Below, piece by piece: positions 21,661 to 33,100 of a stretch of 64,000 bases of DNA. Both the position numbers and the translations under genes were made by a program. The notes beneath the pieces were generated by a model, which saw only the letters and a program-made list of their open reading frames with translations, was not told the origin of the DNA and searched no databases. How positions within the stretch are numbered: position 1 is the first letter of the stretch; every line of letters starts with the position of its first letter. The stretch lies in assembly GCA_902702965.1 (NCBI GenBank), contig CACRXP010000092.1, positions 1,381,657 to 1,445,656 of the forward strand. Direction: 5' to 3'. Source of the DNA: Spirometra erinaceieuropaei (Eukaryota; Platyhelminthes; Cestoda; Diphyllobothriidea; Diphyllobothriidae).

Positions 21661-22589
21661 AGACAAATCGGAATTTTCTGACAGAATCTACCCCAAATTC
21701 TATGCACTTTTTCGACCGATGTATCAATGACCAGAAGACTGCCTAAAGTTGGCATTTTTATAAAGTTTAGCCATCCTTCAAATGGACAAAAGCGAGGGTT
21801 TTCGTTGACCTTGGGAAATACTCAACACTCACGCATTAAGACTGGGCGAGTATGGTGTAGGCTGAACCATATGACTTCAGAAAGTAATGATAAATTCAGC
21901 TTTTTTCAAACTATGCGGCCTGGTGCATTGTCCCGATATAGAGAAAAAGCGCCAAACATCCTCACAAGCTACTATAAGCCAAATTTCCGAGTAGCCTCGC
22001 TAGTACACTTGTGGGCTGGTACTGCAAGCATGAAATTAAGTAAATGTGTCCCATTTGAATAAAACCAAAGGCGAGAGAGAGAGAGCGAGCGAGAGAATAA
22101 ACCTTATTTTGATATTTTCCTTCCGAATGTTCTTTCCAAAATCTGTTTCCACTCACTGTTGTAGGGATGAAAGTAAATAAATGACGAAAAAAGGTGTGTT
22201 TAAACAAACCAGGGGACTACTATAGAGACGAACGTAACTCCCCTTTCCGGTCTTCACGCGTCGGATATCTTGCTGAGAATGACATTACGGATAGCTGATA
22301 TACCGACGTGCGGCAGGAAATATGCTGGAAGCCACGAGGCGTGCGGAGGAAATACTTCCCAGGGATTAGTTTAGGGTCAGGGGATGGACGACCTTATAAA
22401 GAATTCGATCAGCAAATTGGTCGAGCACTGTGAAATCACTTTATGCTAGGATATTGGCAGAATCGAATAGGCGAAGAACATGTTTTTAAAGGGAATTCGA
22501 CATGAATACATAGTGGGAGGTTTGAGAACGCGGTAATACCAGGCGACTGGAGAGATTATACATCGTTGTCAAAAGAATTGAGACATTGG
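21661..22589. other. Intergenic with short (GA)n
   Basis: A GA-rich microsatellite lies at 22072-22095. The stretch just above 21660 may be decayed N-terminal PLE sequence, but I cannot support it. Confidence 0.35.
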
Positions 22590-23045
22590 AGGTGTGTTTG
22601 GGCCAGATATGGGTATGTAGCCGCACATGAGGCAAATAAATCCCAACCACCTGTAATACGGGACCAATGGCAGTAAGGCTTTTTACAGGTGGGATCGGTG
22701 AACGCACAGGCGACGAGGCCAAGTAATTGTATGCGTAAGAAAGGTTACTGGGAATGCGTGGTTGTACCTTGATTGGTTGAGAAATAGTTACCCTGAGCCC
22801 TATGCTTAACCCCTAACCCTACCCCCAACCCTGACCCTTAGTCGAAGTCCCAGACCATAACCCCGAAACACCCAACACGAAAGTTAAAAGGAGACGTCAG
22901 GCCGAAAGCGAAGAAGGACCACCGTTACTGGGCCGAAAAAAGTAGAAACGACAACAAACAAGCAAGACCGCCAAAAGAACACGCCCCGCAACGCACAGCA
23001 AGGCCATGCCAACGCAATCACACCAAATCAAAATATTTAAGTAGG
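22590..23045 (-). repeat. Telomere-like dispersed repeat, inverted partner of 42205-42705
   Basis: It contains a core of irregular CCCTAA-type units (22795-22870) between two conserved flanks. One flank has GGGTATGTAGCCGCAC and CCACCTGTAATACGGGACC, and the other has CAACGCAATCACACCAAAT and TTAAGTAGGTCAACAGTATT. All of these recur in reverse complement at 42205-42705. The two copies lie 19 kb apart in opposite orientation. Confidence 0.75.
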
Positions 23046-23632
23046 TCAACAGTATTTTATCTACCAGGTACAGCTACATAACCACATCCGACCGCTGTTT
23101 GCAGTCGAAACACACAATAAACAGATGCACGGTTAGTAAGTAGGTGACTATTTCCCAACGACCACGCAGAAACATAATCCAAACCACTTTTCAGAAAATG
23201 GAGATTGGTCTCGTTTTAAGGGGATGGCCAACAACCATATCATCAGCATACGTAGCATATAAGCAGTCATTAGGCGAAACATGACAGAATAAAATGGAGC
23301 CCCTAGGCGCATCATCCCGAAGATATGCTTTTGAAATTACAATGGTTTACACAGTGCTATTAAGCAAATCACTTATTATCGGAAAGGTTAGCGGAAAACT
23401 ACCGAAAGAATAATAGCTGGCAAGGGGTCACACTCATTGTCGAAAGTTTTATGGGCGACACGCGCGGGAATAAAAACCCGCACTAGCTAGGCTATCGATC
23501 GATGTTTGGGTCTCATTCGAACATTTGAATGACGAAACATGATGCCAGCATCCTAAAGACTGTCGTGTCAAGGCCTAGGCCGGGAGGCTGGAGGCCAGAA
23601 GAAAAGAACACTTTCTACCACGTCAATCTCGC
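23046..23632. other. Upstream region of SLC1 gene, nothing recognised
   Basis: No coding or repeat family recognised. It lies directly 5' of the gene and may hold regulatory sequence that I cannot identify. Confidence 0.3.
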
Positions 23633-23653
23633 GTTCTCTCTCTCTCTCTCTCA
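23633..23653. repeat. (TC)n microsatellite
   Basis: Perfect TC dinucleotide run about 250 bp upstream of the SLC1 start codon. Confidence 0.85.
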
Positions 23654-23785
23654 CTTTCACTCTCTTGCGGCCCCTTTCAGAGTCTCGTCTAGTTTCGGGT
23701 AGATGCACGCAGACTTCCGCGATCACGCGGTTGCCTTTCATCTCACCACGCAGTGATGACCTTGATAACTGGCGTGGGCGATCAA

Positions 23786-23867
23786 CCAATGAACCTTGAG
23801 TGCTTTTGCTACAATCTGACTGGCTACGACACTTCACTTTGTACCGACGCACAGACCTGCATAAAAG
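23786..23867 (+). promoter_or_regulatory. Possible CCAAT and TATA boxes of the SLC1 gene
   Basis: A CCAAT at 23786-23790 and an ATAAAAG at 23861-23867 precede the ATG at 23905. The spacing is plausible for a core promoter, but it would leave a 5' UTR of only about 10-15 nt, so the true start could be further upstream or use a spliced leader. This rests on motif appearance only. Confidence 0.2.
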
Positions 23868-23904
23868 ACGGGCGATCAGAACGCCCGCGGAGAACCAGTT
23901 GAAC

Positions 23905-24115
23905 ATGGCAGCGGACTTTCCGGGTTACGCCTCGCCCCAACTCTCTGAGGAACTTGAGGAGAGTGAACTCGCGAAAAAGAACGGGAACAAATGCCTAGGG
24001 TGTCTCCGAGACAATGTTTTCACATTGGCCACTCTCTTAGGGGTTTGTGTGGGTTTTGGTATCGCTTTTGGTGTCAGAGCCGCCAAGCCGTCCTCCGTCG
24101 CCCTCACATGGGTTG
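23905..24115 (+). CDS. SLC1 gene, exon 1 (residues 1-70, split codon 71)
   Basis: The first in-frame ATG before TM1. The encoded N-terminus is acidic and cytosolic (SEELEESEL), then CLGCLRDN leads into TM1. The donor is G|GTAAGT at 24116, leaving phase 1. Without splicing the frame would run only to 24210. Confidence 0.88.
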
Positions 24116-27100
24116 GTAAGTGTTATCACGTTTCGAAGTTCATTACGTTGGTGTGTTGGCGTAGCCTTAAAATTGATGCGATTTTCTACATGAAAATTGG
24201 TTTGTTTTGAAATGGCTTACTCCACCAGAGGCCAATAGGAGCAACTTAGGATTGTGCTCGTAGAGAGACCCTGGTCGCAGCCAGAACCGAGGCTGTGATC
24301 TACGTAGGAAGTTGCCAGTTAGGTAGTCAATTTATATGATTTCTTCCCGTTCGCAACTAGGATCAGAATACGTTTTATAATAAAATAAAATTGAATGAGT
24401 AATCATAAATTATTTCACACACGCGCCAGTCAGAGATGTCATCGTAAAGGATAATTGCATGAAACTGCAGGCACAGAAGGTCGTCTGCAGAAATTTCATT
24501 TTTATAAATTTTTCTAATGATCTTCGACGTGCCTTGAAACTTAAACATGTTTACTAAAAAGAAAACACACGACAATATTCCTTCTGGTGTTCATTTGGTA
24601 GAAAACCACACCTTTTTAAAATTTTAACTCAGAAAAAGTGGTTAGTTAGGTTTTGCGAAACTATTCAATTTATGAATACTTTTGAGCTTGATCTGCTGTC
24701 ACATATGCGTTTAGGCCTTCCCGTCTGCAAGCTGTAGCATTTCTTGTAAGAAAAAAAACATATTCCTTCATGCTAGCAATAAGATACCATGCAGGGCTTG
24801 CATGCTCTTTGCAATGACTGAGGACTATTCTGCGCAATTCATGGGGAGCATCAGTTAACCAACAGATGCGATGCTATTTGAATAAACATTACAGGCCCAA
24901 AAAATCTCATTGTTAGAAACTTTTGCAGAGCCGTAATATACCCTTTTTTCAAGTATAAAATTAGCACTAGAAGGAATATGTTTGGACACGTTCTAAATGA
25001 ATTATATTTATATGTACAAGGGGTTCGAAAATCCATTAAGAAAATATGTACCATAATTGTAGCCAATTTTACAGAGTGCGGTTTTTAACAGGCGAATAAA
25101 AAAGAAGTGCATTTAAAAACTAGCATCCTAGCGTCCGCGTAATATCTTGGTATTATACTGCAGGATAATCAGTATTACAGTCCTGTGTGAGAAATACTTC
25201 TAATCGAAAATACATTTCAACATTTTGGTTAACACTTCATGAGATCCGTGACTGACTGTTAGTCTCCTTGTGCACGCAGGCACTGAAGGGTGTAGTTCGT
25301 TCGGGGAATTAACATTCCACCTGAGGCTGGAATAACTGTTCGTCGCGTTCGATCAGTTTGAAGTTCTCTTAGCCATAAGTTTGACTGCCAGTCCATTGGA
25401 AAGCCTCAAGTCAGCCAGAACTCTGATTCCCTAAGTGATAATGGGACGTCGCGTGTGCTGCCAGAGAATTAATTTCATGCCGTCTTAAAACGCATCGAAT
25501 CAACTGGTTGGACTCACTGACTTCAACTAGGACATAATTACTTAGGTGAAGTATAGGGCTTTTGAGTGCCAAACAAGAGCCAAAGTCCCTACGTATTCCG
25601 CGCATGGTGGCTTCCCACAAGGACATTTTACAGCCAATCCTGCCGATCCGGCTCGAAAAAGATCGCTACTGAAGCAGCTTGTATTTTTCATGATAAATAT
25701 ATTATAGTTCTTTCGAGTTTAGGTGGGACAAGCGAACAGGAACTTCTCCCCTAATAGGGGTGGCCTCGCATTAAATTCCAGGGAGATCAGGGTTACATGT
25801 TAGGCTCAGTGTTGGGATACGGTAATAAGTCCCGCTCCTGGACTTTAGCTCAAGGTCATCTGTATTACGCAGAAGTTTACTTTATGCCTCACTCACCCAA
25901 GTTTATTTGTTTTCACTTTCCTGGGGAGTAGTTACGTCTTCTGCAAGGTTGATTCCAAGAAGAATATGTGCGTCATTTCGCGAAAACTAGGCGATTTAGT
26001 GTCTTGCCAAGAACTTTAATTCATTATGTACAGCGAGTGACCGATCTCATGAAATGTTGGCCGAGATTCTGAAATGCGCTTTCGACTGTGGTTTTAACAT
26101 TGATTACCTTGCGGCTTAATCCATGATATTTCGGGCCCACCAGGATGTCCCCTTTTAAATGCACTTTTTTGTGACTTGCAGAAACCAAATTCGGTAAAAA
26201 ATGACTACTTATTTAGCATGTATTTTTTCACGTTGATTTTCGATGGTCCTATATATTTAAATATAATTTATGGGAAACATGCACAAACTATGCTTTCTTT
26301 TACTGGGGTGGTAGAAAATTACGTTGTCTTATCGTTTTATACTCAGCAAGAGGATATCTTTCGGTTTTAAAAAGTTTTTATTTATGAAGTTTTTAAGACC
26401 GTGCAATGTCCATTCATACAACATCATGCCTCTCCGTCTACTAATGTTCGTCATTAAGTGTGTGACATAGCCTCCATCCATTACAAAATTTTATGAACTC
26501 TATGTTGTATTTTTTAAAGGCATAGAGGAATATATGATTTTAGGCGGAAAACATGGTTTTAGAAACTGTAGAAACTGCGTCCTATTTAAAAAGACGGCGA
26601 AACGACGGGAGGTTTTCGAAGGAAACCTACCTCGTATAACTTTAAACAAAACTCAACTTCGTACGAGACTTCCCTGGGAAATAAACTCAGTCGGTTCACG
26701 TTAAAAAGGTTGCCCCAATTAATCTTAGCGTTGAATAATCATGACAAGATAAGCCGATAATGCAGCTATTTTTTTATGAACAGAGTATCCATAACTGTCT
26801 GAGGGAGATTTCATTAGGAAACCGGTCTGCCATGCCGCCCGAATTAAATTGAAAGAGTGTTTTACATCACCCAGTATCGCAACCCACTTCTACCGATTTT
26901 TACCACTTGTAAGTATGTGGTAATTTGGCTGCGGCGAACACCGCCGATGAGGTCTAATTTTAGCGCGACCGAATCCTCAGGATAAGCTTTTGAGATACGA
27001 GCGCTGGGTCTGTTGGCCCTATGACACGCCCCTGCTGGAGCGAATTATTTGCAACAAAGCGCTTCGATTAAAACATGCGTAATTTAAGGGCTTCTGGTTT

Positions 27101-30100
27101 TGCAGTTAACGTAAACAAACAAGATTGTTTTGTATAAAAGCGCGTCGGGAATCAACAGAAAGATGCATACTAATTAGGTAGTCACCTTTCGTCGAGTGCT
27201 GTTTTTGTATACAGTCGACTACTGAAGTAGCATGCAATTTCCTCATTGATTTTCGATGGCCTTGAAAATGCAATTATATTTCATGGAAAACACGCAAAAA
27301 ATATTCATTCTTTTACTTATTCGGTAGAAAATCACGTCTTTTTCCAATTTCATGCTCAATAATAATAGTATAATTCGGTTTTAAAAAGTTTCTAATTGTG
27401 AGATTTTTTAATACCGTTAAATGGCCGTTCATGAAACGTCATGTATCTGCATTTACAAATTTGGCTTGTAAATTTAACAATATTGCTCAAATTCACTGCT
27501 TAATTTTATGAACCTCATATGGTCTCCTCTTAACACCGTAGAGAAATGCATGGTTTTCCGTACACGGAAGCTATACAGCTTGTGGTTTTGAAATCCTGAA
27601 TGCAAGTGTAACGGCAGGTCGGGTTCAAAATTATTCGGGAATTAGAAAAGTTTTTTAAAACCGAATTGTACTCTTCTTTTGAGCATGAAATTGAAAGAAG
27701 ACGTCAGTTTCTACCGAATAAGTAAACGAATTAATATTTTTATGCATGTTTTCCATGAAATATAATTGCATTTTCAAGGGCATCGAAAATCAGTGAGGAA
27801 ATTGCATGCTACTTCAGTAGTCATTTTTTGCAGAGTATAGATCTTGCATGCAGCCGAAAATAAGTTCCTTCGAAAGCCGACACTCTGAGGTAACTGGATC
27901 ATTACAGATTAATGCTGCACAATGATTAGTTTTACAACAATACTTAATTTACTTTTTCGAAACGAGAACGCATTTCGAAATTTTGCTTGACATTTCATGA
28001 GTTAGCACATCTACTGTATGCTATTACCGACAAAGACAAGGAAGACCGGAATGGCCAGTTCTGGCTTATTAGTGGTCGTGAGCCAGTCATTCCAACTCTG
28101 AAGTGTGGAAAATCTGGGGATCGATCTCACGCCCATCCACCATTGTACATTCCCGATCGCAACCGACAGGACAACGAGCTCGTGGCTCAGTGATTAAAGG
28201 CGTTGGACTTCTAACTGGCAGGTTGCGGGATCGAGCCCCAGGTGTTCCACACTTCGGCGTGGTGTATGACTGGCTGACGCCGGTTAATAAGGCAGAAATG
28301 ATCATTCCAGTCTCCCTTGTCTTTGTCGGTAATACCATTCTGCCTCTATATCATGCGCCGCCGTGCGGCTGCTGGTTGGGCTCGGGAGAGAGCCTGCAAG
28401 GCACAACGGAACGAGTGAGTTCCGCGAACAGCGATCGGTGAGCGTCCCTACACCATAATCAATATTACAACTCCTCTTAAGCGATTCTTATTAAGCGAAA
28501 AAGCATTTTAAACTCTGGCTGAATATTTCATGTGATCGGACGCTGACGGCGGACACCCAGACAGAGGTCATTGTTACTCTCAATAGCTAACCACGCACCG
28601 GACCAACGGGTGAGACAGCGAACGCACGCTGATTGGTCGGCAACATTGCCAGAGCTCCGCATCGGTCCGGCTTTGCGGGGGCCCTTCGGTGTGTGCCCAA
28701 TCCGGCGTGTTTAAGTGGGCTTGCTGTTCACTTTTCAGGCTCTCCTTATCCTGTGTTTAGAATATGATTTCAGAATCAGAATTTATTTTGAAATCGTGCG
28801 AATATAAACCATAAACCATGAGTAAGTGCATGCACGGGAAGAAGTGGGGTAAAAATGCACGCTTAGGCTAAAATACCGCTTAAATCGCGAGAACTTGGAT
28901 AAGGTAGAAAGCTACTACGAGATTAATAGGAAGAACGCAAAGGAGTGAGATACCGAGCGGTCCTGGGCAAATTTCACATTATGGCTTTTTAAAAATTGTT
29001 TCAGCAATGCCAGGGGATATCTACCTACGACTTCTCCAGTTGACAATCCTTCCGCTGATCGCGTCGAATATTCTCCTGGGTTTGTTTATTCTTCTATTTT
29101 TTTCCTTTTACTCGCATGCAACAGTTTCTCATGCAAATGCCATTCAAAATACAAGGGGACAGACCAGTGCTGGGAGGTTTAGTGTGAAGGAAAGGTCTCG
29201 ACAGGCATTGTCAATATTATAGGATGTCAATATATAGGATGGTGACCGGCAGTAAAATGAGCTCGTGGTCCAATGGTTGGGGCGTTGGACTCCTAACCAA
29301 CAGACCGCAGGTTCGAGTTTAGGGGCTGCAAAGCCTGGGGTGGAGTACAGATGACTGGTGAATGCCAATAAGTTATAAGTGGTCATTCCTGTTTCCGTTG
29401 TCTTTCTTGTAGTGCTATTCTGCTCACTGAACTCGTAACGAGAGCGGCGAAAGCCCCCTTACCATTATATATATGTATATATTGCATAAGCAGCTCACTA
29501 AAAGTGTCACAGGCCGGACGCAGACAGCTGTTTCACAGTCGTTACCGATAATCAGTACGTCGTGGGCCTCATATATAAATATATATATAATAAGTAATAA
29601 TAATAAATAATATATAAATATGTGTATATATGTGGACATTGATCTTATATCATAGCAATTGCCCACGAAATGTAAAAACTTGATTTCTCCAGGCCTTCGG
29701 GGTTTGCATCCCCCGCCCCAGAGGTGATTTTACGGATGTCTCAAATAATTATTTAATAAATCGATGTGATTAAAAGCATTGTACCTCTCGGTCGGAGCCA
29801 CGAAGCTCGAGTGGTTAGAGCGTCGGTGGTGCGCAGGCCTCGAACTCTCTGTTGTGAGTTCAACTCTCACGGAGGCCTGAAATTTTTTCGAAAATGGGTC
29901 AGATGAGATTTATTCAAGTCGCTTAAGGCACAATGTCTCCCGCCCCCTTTACTTAATATCTACACGGTCGATGCAACTGGGCAGGCCCTGCGGCGTTACT
30001 CCGCGCGTTTGGTGCCCCTACTGATGCGAGGCGACTGCATGACCTAGCCGCAAGGAAAGAGACACGATCGTTGGAACAAGACCTTTATTAGCCTGACGTT

Positions 30101-33100
30101 TCGGATTCTCACTCGAATCCATCATCAGAGACGGAGTCAGGTAAGGGTAGTGGATTGCCCATGTGCTGTAGCATTTATACGATGGAGCTGCTAGGCCGCT
30201 ACATGCCTATCACAGTTGGCAGCTCCCAGGTGCATTACAACTTGACTGACCAGATGTCGAAGCATGCAATTCCTATGTGCCCGTGTGCCAGTCAAGATTA
30301 TCGACTCTCATGCCCATCGCAAACAGTCGAGTTGTTGACCGCCGGATTTCGTTATCTGTGTGGAATCTTGGGCAATTTGGCTCGCTGACACTGACACCAG
30401 GAACAGTGCTCATCCGCACGCTCTCCTTGCGGCTAACTGCTTTGCCTAGGCAGAGTGTCAGCAACGAATATGGAGCGGGGAGGTCGTTGCGATTGTTCAT
30501 TAATTGAGGATCGGAAAATCATGACTCGAGCAGTTCACGGCTGACGCAGTTTTTGCCTCTAACAAGAATTTATGCTTCGTCAAACTTGAATGTGTGGTTG
30601 GGTCCCTTGAATGAGTCGCGACGTGGGAGCTGGCGTCGTTCCTCCTCGCTGCTGCTGCTGCGTTCTCGGCAATCTGCTGCCGGTGTAGCCTTCCCGTTTC
30701 CGACCCGGATTAACCTTAATTAGGCACATTCATCTCTTTGAACGGTCGTATAACGTGCAGAGGAAGAGTAATAGTTCTCTAATGATAGCGAGTTACCTCT
30801 CCGCAGCACTACTTTCATAAAAGGTCCTGTCTGGTTAAACCGGTCCCCTCAATAAAATGGACAATAAGAGTGCGTTGTAATGCAATCCTCGTGGATAATA
30901 AAACTCCTAATCTCTTCTCTGGACAGACGTTTAGCAGGTCAGAATGAACGTACGGTCGCATAAAGTTCAGTGACAGAGTAATATTCCTCTACTGATAGCG
31001 CGTTACGTCCCTCTACAGGGCTTCTGTCATTAAAGGTGTGGTCGTGTCTCATTAAAATCGTCCCTTCCCAATAAAATGGGCAATAAGAGTGCGTTTTAAT
31101 GTAATTTTCGTGGAAAGTAAAACTCCTAATCTCTTCTCTGGACAGAGGTCTAGCAGGTCAGAATGAACGTCTTAGTCACGTTGGCGGTCATTAAACAATA
31201 AAGTGTCTGACTGTGCCCCTAAGATCACGACATGATTGGTTAACTTGATTATTCTCTCGCCAAAATTGTAAGGCCGGAGCTTTTTGTTCGAACTATACGG
31301 TTAAACTTACAAGGTCGGCACATAGGCGTTTATCAGTAGATTGCGCCCCGGCAGAAGACTTTTTTGCTCTTTGACGGCGCAAATTACTGATGCTCCTACG
31401 TGGGTCAACCGAAACCGATCGAAGTCTATTCAGCCATTGGAGGACCTGTTTTCCGGCAGGCTACCTGCCACTACTCATAAACCCCCTATCGAACATTTTA
31501 GATGCTTGTTACCTACATTTATGGCTGTTTACCGGCTGACCGTCCACGGCTTCTTCAACTTAGCGGATTTTTGTTGGACAATCTAACAGGAACTTCAATT
31601 CAACCTCCATTACCGCTTGATGCTCCCCGTATCTTACGATAACTGCTGACAGAACTGCTGCTTTTAAGTTGTCCGTGCACACGTAGTCATGGTGACAGAG
31701 AACACCGGACGCAGTATTCCTGAAGCTTGGGTTTTGTTCTACTCATAAAACTAGCAATGAATAAGGGGACAACGACAAATACAGGGAAAGGCGATACGGT
31801 CGTTTCTGGTTTGTTAGCCGTCGTCAGTTGGCTATGCTTAACCACATGTCTGGATGGCACGGGATCCGAACTCAGGCTCTTTGGCCACCGGGTACTAGGC
31901 AATCCAGCCATCTACCATTGAGTCAAGGATCTGTTGTCTTCTCGGTCTTGATCGTGACTATTAATTATGGCAGAAGGACGCGGAACGAGCACGTCTCGCA
32001 ACCTGGCCGGTGAGCGCCCAACCAACATTTTTAATAGCGCCTCATACTCTTAGCAGGGTACTAGTAAATAACTGGAAATCACTCATCTATAACTTCCTGA
32101 TACAGTCATTAAGCTATCTAGGCTCGAATAAGCCAGTTTTAAATCTTATTAACCACGTACTGACCCACTCAAAAGGGCGCGGTGCCATAGGAGCACTTTT
32201 ATTTTCATGACTGATACTTCAAGATTAATCTGGTATTTAATACTTCAAATGGGTTTTTATCTCCTTGCTTAATCCATCTAAATTCGCTCCCCGTTGCAAT
32301 CACAATAATTTGGCACAGTATGAGATTATTTGTTTTGTCGCTCGGGATGAGAACGACGCTAACGCTGATTGGCCATGAAAGTTACCTCCAGTCAAAGCAT
32401 CCGCCTCCAAATTAAACACCATGGAACGGAATCCGCAAACACACAGCCCAAATTGAACTTGTTGATGCTAGTGCCGCACTGATGGGTTGCGTCTTAGTCT
32501 TCAAATCCCTGAGTCGGGATAATTACGAGGAAAACGGTGGAGGATACCCCGGCGCTGAAACCAGGTCGGCGAAAAATAACTACTCACCGAGGGCACCTGC
32601 AGTTAATGTCTGTTATCGGTAGAGAAGGTGTACGAGAGAACGGCCAGGCTGAAGTATAATCACCCATCCCCTTGAAATGAATCCCCTGATCGCACTGTGG
32701 ACACGGAAACGCCCAATACCACTCCAACGCAACTACTACTGAATATTGCACCATCTCTGTTTAAAGTAAAGTCCCATTATGTTTCCCGTGGAAAACTACC
32801 AGGGTTTTTTTGGGACTTTGGGAGGTACATTGTCTCTAAAGTAAACAAAGATGATAAACATATACATTCAAGTGTATCCTTTTCAGTGTAGATAGCTAAA
32901 GGTTGCCTGTACTACTGCAACCTGAGTAGGCGAAATTTGAAAAGTAACATTTCCGACGTCTATGACCCAATACGGACGTTGAGTTGCGTAAGGATGAATT
33001 TCAAGCAGCAGTTTTTTTATATTCTAGTGGAAGCAGCGGGCTGTTTTCTTTGCCTCTACTGCCCACTGCTTTTCCAAATAACTTGTTCAAATAGGACTGA

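Larger units (their letters stand above)
24116..29004 (+). other. SLC1 intron 1 (4.9 kb)
   Basis: It begins GTAAGT and ends TTTCAG. It contains three foldback-family copies (24320, 26029, 27163), a telomere-like repeat remnant (25765) and a head-to-head SINE1 pair (28018-28455). The rest (25261-25764, 26600-27160, 28548-29004) shows nothing recognisable. Confidence 0.8.

Noticed and set aside
23800..24210. 136-codon frame starting upstream of the SLC1 ATG
   Set aside because: It uses a non-ATG-quality upstream start and reads past the GTAAGT donor. Only 23905-24115 fits the family and the splice phase.
30643..30661. CTG repeat as an expanding disease-type repeat
   Set aside because: Only four units and located in a PLE relic; nothing unusual.
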